Below are positions 1-7,991 of a stretch of DNA of 64,000 bases, piece by piece. A model generated the notes under the pieces. The model saw only the letters and a program-made list of their open reading frames with translations. It was not told the DNA's origin and did no database searches. Numbering within the stretch: position 1 is the stretch's first letter; each line of letters starts with the position of its first letter. Source of the DNA: Desulfurobacteriaceae bacterium (GTDB taxonomy: Bacteria; Aquificota; Aquificia; Desulfurobacteriales; Desulfurobacteriaceae); NCBI GenBank assembly GCA_027068415.1, contig JAMOTD010000009.1, positions 124,001-188,000 on the forward strand. Reading direction: 5' to 3'. The position numbers and the translations under genes were made by a program.

Positions 1-915
1 GCCGACGTTGACGGTGCTCACATCAGAACGCTTCTCTTAACCTTCTTCTTCAGGCAGTTCCCCGAGATAGTTGAGAGGGGGCACCTCTACATTGCCCAGC
101 CTCCCCTTTACAGGGTTAAGAAAGGTAAAAAAGAGATGTACATAAAGAGCGATTCAGAGCTTGAAAATGTTGTTTTAGAGTTTGCCCTTGATAGCGTGGA
201 GCTCCTATCCAAAGACGGCACTCCCCTGCCCTTAGAGGAGGCAAGGGAGACGGTTAAGGAGTTAAAGAAACTTATGGAAATTGTCTCAATCCTTTCAAGG
301 AAGAGGGACAGAGAGCTTATCAACCTTCTCCTTCAGGTCGGGGCAGACTACAAGGAGCTCTACGAGAGGGAGAAGGCGGAGAAGCTGATTGAAAGGTTAA
401 AGGAGAACCTCCCCGGGAGTTTAAAGGGAACCGAGTTTGAGCTCGTAGAGGATAAGGAGCACTGCACCTTCAGAATTGTTGCAAGAATTCCCTTTGAGAA
501 GTACCTGAAGAAAGAGGTTGTGGTTGACGAAGACCTCCTCATTTCAGACCTCTTTAAACAGGGAAGGGGAATAAAGAAAAGGCTCAGGGAGAAGATGGGA
601 GCTCCCCCCTACAGGGTCAAGACGAAGAAGGGAGAGGTTAAGGAGTTTGAAAGTGCCCAGGAGCTCTACTTCTACCTGATAGACACGGGCAAAGAGGGAA
701 TATACATTCAGAGGTACAAAGGACTCGGGGAGATGAACCCGGAGCAACTGTGGGAAACAACTATGAACCCCGAGAACAGAACTCTTTTAAAGGTTACCGT
801 TGAAGATGCGGTAAGGGCGGACGAGGTCTTTACAGTCTTAATGGGAGACAAGGTTGAGCCCCGAAGGGAGTTTATACAGAAGTTTGCAAAAGAGGTGAGG
901 AACCTTGACGTTTAA
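1..915 (+). CDS. gyrB: DNA gyrase subunit B, C-terminal part (5' end outside window)
   Basis: The reading frame is open from base 1 and ends with TAA at 913-915, giving the last 304 residues of GyrB. The first residues ([19 protein letters not shown]) are the Toprim metal-binding segment. The end carries the conserved gyrase B tail with [19 protein letters not shown] near residues 232-250, then [11 protein letters not shown]. Between them lies the usual variable and tower-like stretch rich in Lys and Glu. GyrB is the ATPase subunit of gyrase and pairs with GyrA to introduce negative supercoils. The ATPase domain lies upstream of the window. The next gene overlaps its end by 11 bp, suggesting translational coupling. 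Confidence 0.97.
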   Translation, partial: ADVDGAHIRTLLLTFFFRQFPEIVERGHLYIAQPPLYRVKKGKKEMYIKSDSELENVVLEFALDSVELLSKDGTPLPLEEARETVKELKKLMEIVSILSRKRDRELINLLLQVGADYKELYEREKAEKLIERLKENLPGSLKGTEFELVEDKEHCTFRIVARIPFEKYLKKEVVVDEDLLISDLFKQGRGIKKRLREKMGAPPYRVKTKKGEVKEFESAQELYFYLIDTGKEGIYIQRYKGLGEMNPEQLWETTMNPENRTLLKVTVEDAVRADEVFTVLMGDKVEPRREFIQKFAKEVRNLDV

Positions 916-1309
916 CCATCTCCTCTTTGTCTACGGAACCCTCATGTCGGGCTTCTCGGCCCACGCTTTCTTAATTGACGCCCAGTTTATCTCCCACGGA
1001 ATTCTCTACGGGGCGAGGCTCGTCCACCTTGAGGAGGGCTTCCCCGGAGCAATTGAAGGGGAGGGAGAGGTAATAGGGGAGGTTTACAGAGTTGACGAGC
1101 TGACCCTGAAGGCAATTGACTTCTACGAGGAGTTTAACGAGCTCTTTCCCGAGGAGAGCTTCTTTATAAGAAAACTGAGACCGGTAAGGTTAATACCGAT
1201 GAACGAGTGGGTTGAGGCGTGGGTTTACCTCCTCAACCCGAAACTCGCAGGGGAGTTTACCGAGGTCCCCTTCGGAAGCTGGAGGGAGTTCATAAAAAAA
1301 CTTCTTTAG
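905..1309 (+). CDS. Gamma-glutamylcyclotransferase-like (AIG2/GGCT fold) protein
   Basis: A 134-residue protein starting at TTG (905) inside the end of gyrB. It has the GGCT-family signature YGTLMSG at residues 10-16, which forms the substrate-binding loop. An acidic stretch, DFYEEF around residues 72-77, probably holds the catalytic Glu. Family members cyclise gamma-glutamyl amines or amino acids to 5-oxoproline; bacterial members are largely uncharacterised, so the substrate is unknown. The length is normal for the family. It overlaps gyrB by 11 bp and the convergent flavoprotein gene by 4 bp. The family call is firm; the reaction is inference. Confidence 0.8.
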   Translation: MTFNHLLFVYGTLMSGFSAHAFLIDAQFISHGILYGARLVHLEEGFPGAIEGEGEVIGEVYRVDELTLKAIDFYEEFNELFPEESFFIRKLRPVRLIPMNEWVEAWVYLLNPKLAGEFTEVPFGSWREFIKKLL

Positions 1310-1887
1310 CCTATTGAATCGTGGGGAACGACAACCTTACCGACCCACCTTGAGAGGATGTCACAGGCAACCGAAACTCCGCTCCCGGCGGCCGTTGCGA
1401 CCATAGTAATTTCACCGGCGGCATTTCCGCAGACAAAAACCCCTTCGGCCTTCGGCTTAAGGGCGATTTTCCCGGGGCGGGGAGATTTAGGGTGAGGGAC
1501 AACCTCAACGAGCTCCGTCTTTACGGGAAAAGAGTGAAAACCGGTTGCAAAGACGACAAGCTCAGCTTCAAACTCCCTTCCGTCGGAGAGAATTACTTTA
1601 AACCTCTCCCCCTCTTTAACAACCTCACAGACCTCCCCCTCAACAAGGTTAACATCCTCAAACTCCTCAACCTGAGCCCTTAAAAAGGAAAGGTACTCCT
1701 CGCCGGTAGTTCCCCTCTTTACGCCGGGAACGTTGTTCAGAACGGCCTTGAGGGCGTCCGACGAGCCCGAGTCAACAACTAAGAACTTCTTACCTTTGGC
1801 AAAGTCAAACCTCTTAGCCCCGTCTGCAAGGGTAAGGGCGCAGGAAAGTCCCGAAACTCCTCCTCCGATAACTGCAACCGCGTACAT
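1306..1887 (-). CDS. Small FAD-binding oxidoreductase, thioredoxin-reductase-like single domain
   Basis: A 193-residue protein with an N-terminal dinucleotide-binding motif GGGVSG at residues 8-13, an ATG motif ([10 protein letters not shown]) near residue 115, and a C-terminal FAD motif [20 protein letters not shown]. This is the FAD domain of the TrxB/pyridine-nucleotide-disulfide oxidoreductase family. No separate NADPH domain and no redox CxxC are visible, and the length is about 60% of a true thioredoxin reductase. It therefore cannot be assumed to reduce thioredoxin. It stands alone, convergent with the GGCT-like gene. A ribosome binding site lies just upstream (GGAGGTGG on the minus strand near 1890-1897). 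Confidence 0.7.
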   Translation of the reverse strand: MYAVAVIGGGVSGLSCALTLADGAKRFDFAKGKKFLVVDSGSSDALKAVLNNVPGVKRGTTGEEYLSFLRAQVEEFEDVNLVEGEVCEVVKEGERFKVILSDGREFEAELVVFATGFHSFPVKTELVEVVPHPKSPRPGKIALKPKAEGVFVCGNAAGEITMVATAAGSGVSVACDILSRWVGKVVVPHDSIG

Positions 1888-1970
1888 TCTCCACCTCCTT
1901 CCTTTTTATAGTCAATTTAGCCGATTGTGAGATAATTTCACTCCCCGAAAAGCCTTTAAAAGGAGAGAAG

Positions 1971-2384
1971 ATGAAGGCCTACACCGAGTACCTCCTCTTC
2001 AACACCAAAAAGAGGAGAGAGCTCATAAGGATTACCGACAGGGTAAAGGAGGCAGTAAGAAAGTCGGGTGTTAAAGAGGGGCTGTGTCTGGTCTCTGCGA
2101 TGCACCTCACCGCTGCGGTAATTATTCAGGACGACGAGGAGGGACTTCACGAGGATATCTGGGAGTGGCTTGAGAGACTGGCACCCTTCCGCCCCGACTA
2201 CAAGCACCACAGAACCGGAGAGGATAACGGAGACGCCCACCTTAAAAACCTCCTGGTTCACCTTCAGGTAGTCCTTCCGATTACCGACGGAAAGCTTGAC
2301 TTAGGCCCCTGGCAGGAGATTTTCTACGCAGAGTTTGACGGTCAGAGGCCCAAGAGGGCGATTATCAAAATAATAGGAGAGTAG
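1971..2384 (+). CDS. YjbQ/UPF0047 family protein (secondary thiamine-phosphate synthase-like)
   Basis: A 137-residue protein matching the compact UPF0047/YjbQ fold. Conserved features are [17 protein letters not shown] (residues 44-60), the histidine-rich [15 protein letters not shown], and the C-terminal [18 protein letters not shown]. Family members have weak thiamine-phosphate synthase activity, but their physiological role is unsettled. A ribosome binding site AAGGAGAG precedes the ATG at 1971. It is followed one base later by hemH and probably shares its transcript. The family call is firm; the function is uncertain. Confidence 0.85.
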   Translation: MKAYTEYLLFNTKKRRELIRITDRVKEAVRKSGVKEGLCLVSAMHLTAAVIIQDDEEGLHEDIWEWLERLAPFRPDYKHHRTGEDNGDAHLKNLLVHLQVVLPITDGKLDLGPWQEIFYAEFDGQRPKRAIIKIIGE

Positions 2385-2385
2385 G

Positions 2386-3324
2386 TTGAAAGAGGCCGTT
2401 CTTTTAAGCTATATGGGAGCTCCCTCCACCTTAGAGGAGATAAAACCTTTCCTATACCGGCTCTTTTCAGACAGGGACTTAATAAACTTCGGAGTTCCCT
2501 CCTTCCTCCAGAAGCCCCTTGCCTACCTGATTGCTACCTTCAGAGCTCCCAAAGTAAAGCCCCAGTACGAGGCAATAGGAGGAGGAAGCCCTCTCGTTAG
2601 GTACTCACTGGAGCAGGGGGAACTCCTATCAAAAGCCCTCGGAATGCCCGTCTTCGTTGCTATGCTCTACTCCGAGCCCCTGATGGAGAAGGTTAGCCGG
2701 GAGATTTTAAGAAAAGGCTTTAAGAGGGTTTACCATCTGACCCTCTACCCTCAGTACTCAATTGCAACGGCGGAAGCGTGTCTGCGGGACGGAAGGAAGC
2801 ACTTGGGAAATCGGGTAGAACTCGGGGAAGTTAAGAGCTGGGCAAGAAATCCCAAATACATTGACTGGATTAAAAAGGGAATAAAGAAGGAGCTAAAAGG
2901 CTCAAACCCGGAGGAGACGGTTATCCTCTTTTCCGCCCACAGCCTTCCTAAGTACGTAGTAGAGGAAAAGGGAGACAGGTACCCCGAGGAGGTAAAGGCT
3001 ACGGTAGAGGCCGTAATGGAGGAGTTTAAGGGCTACCCCTACCGGATTTCCTACCAGAGCAAGGTGGGGCCGATTGAGTGGCTTGAGCCGAGCACAGAGG
3101 AGGAGCTAAGGCGAATTAAAGAAGAAGGCTTTAAGAGGGTTGTAGTCTTCCCCGTCAGCTTTGTCTCTGAGCACATTGAGACCCTCTACGAGCTTGACGT
3201 GGAGTACGGAGAGCTTGCGAAAGAGCTGGGACTTGACTTTAAAAGAGTTAAACTCAACCATACAGACCCCCTCCTTATAGGAGCTCTCAAAGAGGAGGTT
3301 GAAAAGTTAAGGGGGAGAAGATGA
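2386..3324 (+). CDS. hemH: Ferrochelatase
   Basis: A 312-residue ferrochelatase that inserts Fe2+ into a porphyrin at the end of heme synthesis. The catalytic His lies in LFSAHSLPK (His185) and the partner Glu in SEHIETLYELD (about Glu265). The N-terminal LLSYMGAPSTLEEI is the family's usual entry strand. The start is TTG at 2386, one base after the yjbQ stop, with a binding site in the end of yjbQ (GGAGAG). It overlaps the next gene by ATGA (3321-3324), so the two are translationally coupled. Whether the substrate is protoporphyrin or coproporphyrin cannot be decided from sequence alone. Confidence 0.95.
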   Translation: MKEAVLLSYMGAPSTLEEIKPFLYRLFSDRDLINFGVPSFLQKPLAYLIATFRAPKVKPQYEAIGGGSPLVRYSLEQGELLSKALGMPVFVAMLYSEPLMEKVSREILRKGFKRVYHLTLYPQYSIATAEACLRDGRKHLGNRVELGEVKSWARNPKYIDWIKKGIKKELKGSNPEETVILFSAHSLPKYVVEEKGDRYPEEVKATVEAVMEEFKGYPYRISYQSKVGPIEWLEPSTEEELRRIKEEGFKRVVVFPVSFVSEHIETLYELDVEYGELAKELGLDFKRVKLNHTDPLLIGALKEEVEKLRGRR

Positions 3325-4682
3325 AGGTTGCCGTAATAGGCGGAGGAATTTCCGGCCTCTCAACCGCCTTCTACCTCAAAAGGGGCGGAGCGGAAGTAAG
3401 GGTTTTTGAGAGGGAGAAAAGGGTCGGCGGAAAGATGAGAACTGTTTACGAGGAGAGCTACACCGTTGAAACGGGGCCCAACGGCTTCTTAGACGGTAAG
3501 CCCTACACCCTGAACCTTGTAAAGGCGTTAAATTTAACCGAAGCCCTCTACCCCAGCTCCGACAAAGCGAGAAAGAGGTTCATATACGCTAAAGGAAGAC
3601 TGGCAAGGCTCCCGGAAGACCCCGTTTCCTTTATCCTATCATCTCTCCTCTCCCCCAAGGGGAAGTTAAGGCTGGTAGGGGAGCTCTTCGTTCCCCCCAA
3701 AAGAGGGGAGGAGGACGAGACCCTTGCCCAGTTTGCAAGGAGGAGGCTGGGAGAGGAAGCCCTGAACAGGCTCCTTGACCCGATGGTTGCGGGGATTTTT
3801 GCCGGCGACCCCGAAAGAATGAGTTTAAAGGCCGCCTTTCCGGCAATTTACAGGCTTGAAAAGGAGTACGGAGGTCTGATTAAGGGGCTAATAGCCAAAA
3901 TGAAAGAGGCAAAGAAGAGAGGAGGAAAAGCCTCTGGGCCGGCAGGGCCGGGAGGAAAGCTCACATCCTTCAAAAGGGGAGTAAGCCAGCTGATTGAGGC
4001 CCTTGAGGAGAGCCTGAAGGGAGAAATAGAGACGGGAGTTAACCCTCAGGTTGAAAAAAGAGGGAAGAGGTGGGTCGTCAGAACCGAAAAGGGGGAAGAG
4101 GAGTTTGATGCCCTCGTTATGGCAACCCCCTCCTACGCCGCTTCGGAGATTTTAAAAGAGGTTGACCGGGAGCTCTCAGACCTCCTATCCCGGATTGAGT
4201 ACTCCCCCATATCGGTTGTCGCCCTCGGCTTTACAAAAGAAGGTCTCGGCCACGACCTTGACGGCTTCGGCTTCTTAGTTCCTAAGGAAGAAGGAAGAGA
4301 GATTTTAGGGGCACTTTGGGATAGCTCGGTTTTCCCAAACAGAGCTCCACAGGGTAAAGCCCTAATCAGGGTCATGATCGGAGGAGCCCGACAGCCGGGG
4401 CTCGCCCTTAAAAGCCCTAAAGAGCTTGTCAGGATAGCCGTTAAGGAGCTCATAGAGATAATGAAGATAAGGAGAGCTCCAGAGTACATAAGGGTCTTCA
4501 GACACGAAAGGGGAATACCCCACTACACCCTCGGCCACGCAGAGAGGGTTGAGAGGATTTTCAAGAGGGGAAGGGAGCTCGGAAATCTCTACTTTTGCAA
4601 CAACGCCTACACGGGCGTAGGAGTAAACGACTGCACAAAGGCGGCTCAGGAAACCGCAGAGGAGATTTTAAAAAACGGTTAA
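3321..4682 (+). CDS. hemY: Protoporphyrinogen/coproporphyrinogen oxidase, HemY type (FAD)
   Basis: A 453-residue flavoprotein with an N-terminal FAD motif GGGISG at residues 7-12 followed by the FEREKRVGGKMRT region. The C-terminal motif YTGVGVNDCTKAA is typical of HemY/PPO. It oxidises protoporphyrinogen or coproporphyrinogen IX by six electrons. Classical HemY uses O2, which is awkward if this lineage is anaerobic, so an alternative electron acceptor is likely (inference). It overlaps hemH by 4 bp and is followed 12 bp later by purB. The length is normal for the family. The symbol could equally be cgoX if the coproporphyrin-dependent route is used. Confidence 0.88.
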   Translation: MKVAVIGGGISGLSTAFYLKRGGAEVRVFEREKRVGGKMRTVYEESYTVETGPNGFLDGKPYTLNLVKALNLTEALYPSSDKARKRFIYAKGRLARLPEDPVSFILSSLLSPKGKLRLVGELFVPPKRGEEDETLAQFARRRLGEEALNRLLDPMVAGIFAGDPERMSLKAAFPAIYRLEKEYGGLIKGLIAKMKEAKKRGGKASGPAGPGGKLTSFKRGVSQLIEALEESLKGEIETGVNPQVEKRGKRWVVRTEKGEEEFDALVMATPSYAASEILKEVDRELSDLLSRIEYSPISVVALGFTKEGLGHDLDGFGFLVPKEEGREILGALWDSSVFPNRAPQGKALIRVMIGGARQPGLALKSPKELVRIAVKELIEIMKIRRAPEYIRVFRHERGIPHYTLGHAERVERIFKRGRELGNLYFCNNAYTGVGVNDCTKAAQETAEEILKNG

Positions 4683-4694
4683 AAGGGAGGTAAG

Positions 4695-6020
4695 ATGATA
4701 GCCCGCTACACCCTGCCGGAGATGGGAAAAATTTGGGACGAGCAGAACAAACTTAGGAACTGGCTGAAGGTTGAGGTTACGGCGGCCGAGAGCTGGGCGG
4801 AATTGGGGAAAATCCCCAAGGAGGCCGTTGAGAAGATTAAGGAGAAAGTGAAACCCTACCTTGAGGGGGAGAAAGAGTTTGACACAAAGAGGATTGCAGA
4901 GATTGAAGAGATTACGAACCACGATGTTATAGCCTTTTTAACCTACATAAAGGAGATAGTGGGGGACGAAGCAAAGTACCTCCACTTCGGAATGACCTCG
5001 TCAGACATGCTTGATACCGCCTTTGCCCTTCAGATTAAGCAGGCGGGGGAGCTCCTGCTTAAAGACGTTGAAAAAGTAATGGAGGCCATAAAGAAGAGGG
5101 CCTTTGAGCACAAAAATACCGTAATGATTGGAAGAACCCACGGAATCCACGCCGAGCCCATAACCTTCGGCCTGAAGCTGGCAATCTGGTACGACGAGAT
5201 GAGGAGGAACTACGAAAGGTTAAAGGCTGCAGTTAAGAGGGCGGCGGTAGGGAAGATTTCGGGAGCAGTTGGAACTTTTGCAAACATTGACCCGAGAGTT
5301 GAAGAGATGACCTGCAAGAGGCTCGGAATAGATTACGCAAAGGCCTCAAACCAGGTAGTTCAGAGGGATAGACACGCAGAGTTTCTAAACGCCCTCGCCC
5401 TAACCGCCTCATCAATTGAGAAGTTTGCAACCGAAATCAGACACCTTCAGAGGACCGAGGTAAGGGAGGTTGAGGAGCCCTTCAGGAAGGGGCAGAAGGG
5501 GAGCTCCGCAATGCCCCACAAGAGAAACCCGATACTCTCAGAGAGGCTCTGCGGCCTTGCAAGGGTGGTAAGGAGCGCCTCAATAGTCGGAATGGAGAAT
5601 ATTCCCCTCTGGCACGAGAGGGACATCTCCCACTCATCAACCGAGAGAACCGTCTTCCCCGACGCCTGCATAGCCCTTGACTACATGCTCCAGAAATTCG
5701 CAAACCTGATGGAGAACCTCGTAGTTTACCCCGAGAACATGCTCAAGAACCTCAACCTCTTAAAGGGGCTCATCTTCTCCCAGAGGGTTCTTCTTACCCT
5801 CATTGAAAAGGGCGGCCTAACGAGGGAAGAGGCCTACGCAATAGTTCAGGAAAACGCAATGAGGGTCTGGAACGAGGGAGTAGAGTTTAAGGAGCTCCTC
5901 AAGAAAGACGAAAGGGTTAGAAAGGTTCTGACAGAGGAGGAGATAGAGGAAATCTTTGACCTCTCATACCACACAAAACACGTTGACTACATCTTCAAGA
6001 GAGTCTTCGGAGAGGCCTAA
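4695..6020 (+). CDS. purB: Adenylosuccinate lyase
   Basis: A 441-residue member of the fumarase/aspartase superfamily. The signature GSSAMPHKRNP lies at residues 269-279 and the catalytic GRTHGIHAEP around His149. It catalyses two steps of purine synthesis: SAICAR to AICAR plus fumarate, and adenylosuccinate to AMP plus fumarate. The ATG at 4695 is preceded by GGGAGG (4684-4689). The gene follows hemY closely and probably ends the operon, since a perfect 9-bp hairpin surrounds its stop codon. Confidence 0.97.
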   Translation: MIARYTLPEMGKIWDEQNKLRNWLKVEVTAAESWAELGKIPKEAVEKIKEKVKPYLEGEKEFDTKRIAEIEEITNHDVIAFLTYIKEIVGDEAKYLHFGMTSSDMLDTAFALQIKQAGELLLKDVEKVMEAIKKRAFEHKNTVMIGRTHGIHAEPITFGLKLAIWYDEMRRNYERLKAAVKRAAVGKISGAVGTFANIDPRVEEMTCKRLGIDYAKASNQVVQRDRHAEFLNALALTASSIEKFATEIRHLQRTEVREVEEPFRKGQKGSSAMPHKRNPILSERLCGLARVVRSASIVGMENIPLWHERDISHSSTERTVFPDACIALDYMLQKFANLMENLVVYPENMLKNLNLLKGLIFSQRVLLTLIEKGGLTREEAYAIVQENAMRVWNEGVEFKELLKKDERVRKVLTEEEIEEIFDLSYHTKHVDYIFKRVFGEA

Positions 6021-6034
6021 AGAGGCCTCTCCTT
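6009..6034 (+). terminator. Hairpin centred on the purB stop codon
   Basis: GGAGAGGCC (6009-6017) pairs perfectly with GGCCTCTCC (6024-6032). The loop TAAAGA carries the purB stop codon. Only two T residues follow, so it is a weak intrinsic terminator or a 3'-end-stabilising hairpin. Confidence 0.6.
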
Positions 6035-6135
6035 CATAAGAATTCAAAAGATTAATGCTTTTTAAGACAAAAAGAGAAATTTTTCCTTAAAATAATGGAG
6101 ATAATTAAAACCAACAATACGGAGGGGATGAAGAA

Positions 6136-6792
6136 ATGAAGTTTAAGGTTAAACTTGAATCTGAGTCTCCGATTGTCCTCCCAATCCACTACAACCACAT
6201 TCTCAAAGGTTTCATCTTTTCAAACCTCATAAAAGAGGAAGTTCCCTTTACTTTCTCCAACCTCTTCGGCCTGAAGAGAATCAACAATAAAAAGATAATC
6301 TTCCAAAACGGCTGCCACTTCTACGTCTCTACCTTAAAGGAGGAACTTAACAAAGGGCTTAAGGGAACTATCCTAAACTTGGGAAAAAATGCCGTAAGGA
6401 TTTCCGAAATAACTCCCTTAGAAGAAGCAGTAAAAGAGCCCCCTATAACGGTAAAAACCCTCTCTCCGATCACCGTATTTATAAGGGAAGAAAACGGAAA
6501 AACCAAATACTTCTCTCCTTCGTCGGAGGAGTTCTATAGACTCATTGAAGAGAATATAAATGAAAAGGCAAAACACTTTTTCAATAGAGAACTCTCCTTC
6601 GTAAAGGTAAAACCCTCAGAAGGAAGCGTATTTAAGAAGGCAGTTATCCAGTACAGGAACCGTTTCATAGTTGAGGCGTGGAAAGGAATTTTTGAGATTG
6701 AGGGGGAAAGGGAGGCAATAGAGGCGGCCCTTAAGCTGGGGCTTGGCTATAAAAACAGCCAAGGTTTCGGAATGGTAGCACTGGCTCAGTAA
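6136..6792 (+). CDS. cas6: CRISPR-associated endoribonuclease Cas6
   Basis: A 218-residue RAMP-fold protein. The N-terminus has the candidate catalytic His positions of Cas6 (LPIHYNHILKGFIF, His18 and His21). The C-terminus ends in the glycine-rich loop GLGYKNSQGFGMV. Cas6 cuts pre-crRNA inside the repeat and leaves an 8-nt 5' handle; the array at 29895 has a repeat ending ATTGCGAC, which fits. The binding site GGAGGGG (6121-6127) is 8 nt before the ATG. The gene is more AT-rich than its neighbours and lies 10 kb from the csm genes and 23 kb from the array. It overlaps the convergent rsmA by 7 bp. Confidence 0.9.
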   Translation: MKFKVKLESESPIVLPIHYNHILKGFIFSNLIKEEVPFTFSNLFGLKRINNKKIIFQNGCHFYVSTLKEELNKGLKGTILNLGKNAVRISEITPLEEAVKEPPITVKTLSPITVFIREENGKTKYFSPSSEEFYRLIEENINEKAKHFFNRELSFVKVKPSEGSVFKKAVIQYRNRFIVEAWKGIFEIEGEREAIEAALKLGLGYKNSQGFGMVALAQ

Positions 6793-7529
6793 AGGGCCTT
6801 AAAGAGCTCCAAAAAGAGGTGCGGGGGTATCTCTTCAGCTCTCTTTTCCTCTATACTACTAAAAGGGGGCGGGAGCTCCTTAACCTTTAGGTTCTTTTTC
6901 AGCTTCTTTCTCCTCATTGAGAAAGCCTTCTTTAAAAACTCCTCAAAGGAAAGGAGCTCCCTCTCCTCCATATCAAAACCGGTGGGCTCCATCTCAAAGA
7001 CAGCGGACATTACTTTGGGGGGAGGAGTAAAAGCTCCCGGAGGAACTCTAAAGAGCTTCTTTATCCTGAAAAAGTTCTGAAGGAGGGCCGGAAGGTAGCC
7101 GTACTCCTTGCCAGAGGTTGCAGTTAGCCTGTCGGCAACCTCGTCCTGAACCATGAAAATCCCCTTCTTCATTGCTTTCCTGTGGTCAAGAATGTTCCTT
7201 ATAATCCTCGTTGAAACGTTGTAAGGCAGGTTGCCGAAGAACTTTAGACTCGTTCCTAAAGAGGAGAAGTCAAAAGTAGTGGCGTCGGCGTTAAAAACTT
7301 TCACCCTATCGCCGAACCTTTTCTTCAGGTACTCCGCCCACTCCGGGTCAATCTCAACAAGGTAGAGCTCTGCAGGGTTCCTCTTTAAAATCTCCTCGGT
7401 TAGAGCTCCTCCTCCGGGCCCGATTTCAACAACCCTGTCTTCGGGGCCTATCTCTCCGGCGCCAACTATCCTCTTTATAACGCTCTTATCCTTTAGAAAG
7501 TGCTGACCCAAATGTTTCTTCAGCCTCAA
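6786..7529 (-). CDS. rsmA: 16S rRNA (adenine1518/1519-N6)-dimethyltransferase
   Basis: A 247-residue KsgA/RsmA enzyme that dimethylates two adjacent adenines near the 3' end of 16S rRNA. The SAM motif EIGPGGGALTEEIL begins at residue 35, and the catalytic motif NLPYNVS is at 100-106. The N-terminal KKHLGQHFLKD is diagnostic. The start is TTG at 7529 behind a strong GGAGGTGAG binding site. It is divergent from groES; TTGACC on the minus strand (7576-7571) is a possible -35 box back to back with the groES one. The gene overlaps the end of cas6. Confidence 0.95.
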   Translation of the reverse strand: MRLKKHLGQHFLKDKSVIKRIVGAGEIGPEDRVVEIGPGGGALTEEILKRNPAELYLVEIDPEWAEYLKKRFGDRVKVFNADATTFDFSSLGTSLKFFGNLPYNVSTRIIRNILDHRKAMKKGIFMVQDEVADRLTATSGKEYGYLPALLQNFFRIKKLFRVPPGAFTPPPKVMSAVFEMEPTGFDMEERELLSFEEFLKKAFSMRRKKLKKNLKVKELPPPFSSIEEKRAEEIPPHLFLELFKALY

Positions 7530-7582
7530 ATCTCACCTCCCCGAGAAAAGTTAAAAACCCACCTTTAGAGGGTCAATACCCC

Positions 7583-7610
7583 TTGACATCGGCCCCTAAC
7601 TTCATAACTT
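7583..7610 (+). promoter_or_regulatory. Candidate sigma-70-type promoter of groESL
   Basis: A perfect -35 box TTGACA (7583-7588) is followed 16 bp later by TAACTT (7605-7610), a weak -10. The CIRCE operator begins 13 bp further on, placing the operator around the transcription start, as expected for HrcA repression. The -10 assignment is uncertain; TATAGA at 7611 is an alternative but too far for normal spacing. Confidence 0.5.
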
Positions 7611-7622
7611 TATAGACAGCAA

Positions 7623-7649
7623 TTAGCACTCACCTTGAGTGAGTGCTAA
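7623..7649. promoter_or_regulatory. CIRCE operator (HrcA binding site)
   Basis: A perfect inverted repeat TTAGCACTC (7623-7631), 9-bp spacer, GAGTGCTAA (7641-7649), identical to the CIRCE consensus. It lies 24 bp upstream of groES. Established knowledge: HrcA binds CIRCE and represses groESL until heat stress removes active HrcA. No hrcA gene is in the window. Confidence 0.97.
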
Positions 7650-7673
7650 AAACCAGAATAAGGAGGGTGAGGG

Positions 7674-7964
7674 ATGAAGTTAAAGCCGCTCTACGATAGG
7701 GTAGTGGTTAAGAAAGTAGAGATGGAGCAGAAGACGGCAGGAGGAATTATCCTTCCCGATACTGCAAAGGAGGAGTCCCAAATCGGAGAGGTTATCGCAG
7801 TAGGTGAAGGAAGACTTCTTGAGAACGGAGAAATCAGGCCCCTTAAGGTTAAGGAAGGGGATAAAGTTCTCTTCAGCAAGTACGCAGGAAACGAGGTTAA
7901 GATTGACGGCGAGGAGCTCCTTGTAATCAGGGAAGAAGACATCCTCGCCATCGTTGAGGAGTAA
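7674..7964 (+). CDS. groES: Co-chaperonin GroES
   Basis: A 96-residue GroES. It contains the N-terminal [12 protein letters not shown], the mobile loop [14 protein letters not shown] around residues 19-32, and C-terminal [26 protein letters not shown]. It forms the heptameric lid of GroEL. GGAGGGTGAGGG precedes the ATG. It forms an operon with groEL 27 bp downstream, under CIRCE control. Confidence 0.98.
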   Translation: MKLKPLYDRVVVKKVEMEQKTAGGIILPDTAKEESQIGEVIAVGEGRLLENGEIRPLKVKEGDKVLFSKYAGNEVKIDGEELLVIREEDILAIVEE

Positions 7965-7991
7965 TCAAAAAACTAATTAAGGAGGTGAGGG

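Noticed and set aside
6128-6139. Mini-frame ATG AAG AAA TGA overlapping the cas6 start
   Set aside because: The Shine-Dalgarno touches its ATG directly, leaving no spacing; ATG 6136 is properly placed for cas6.
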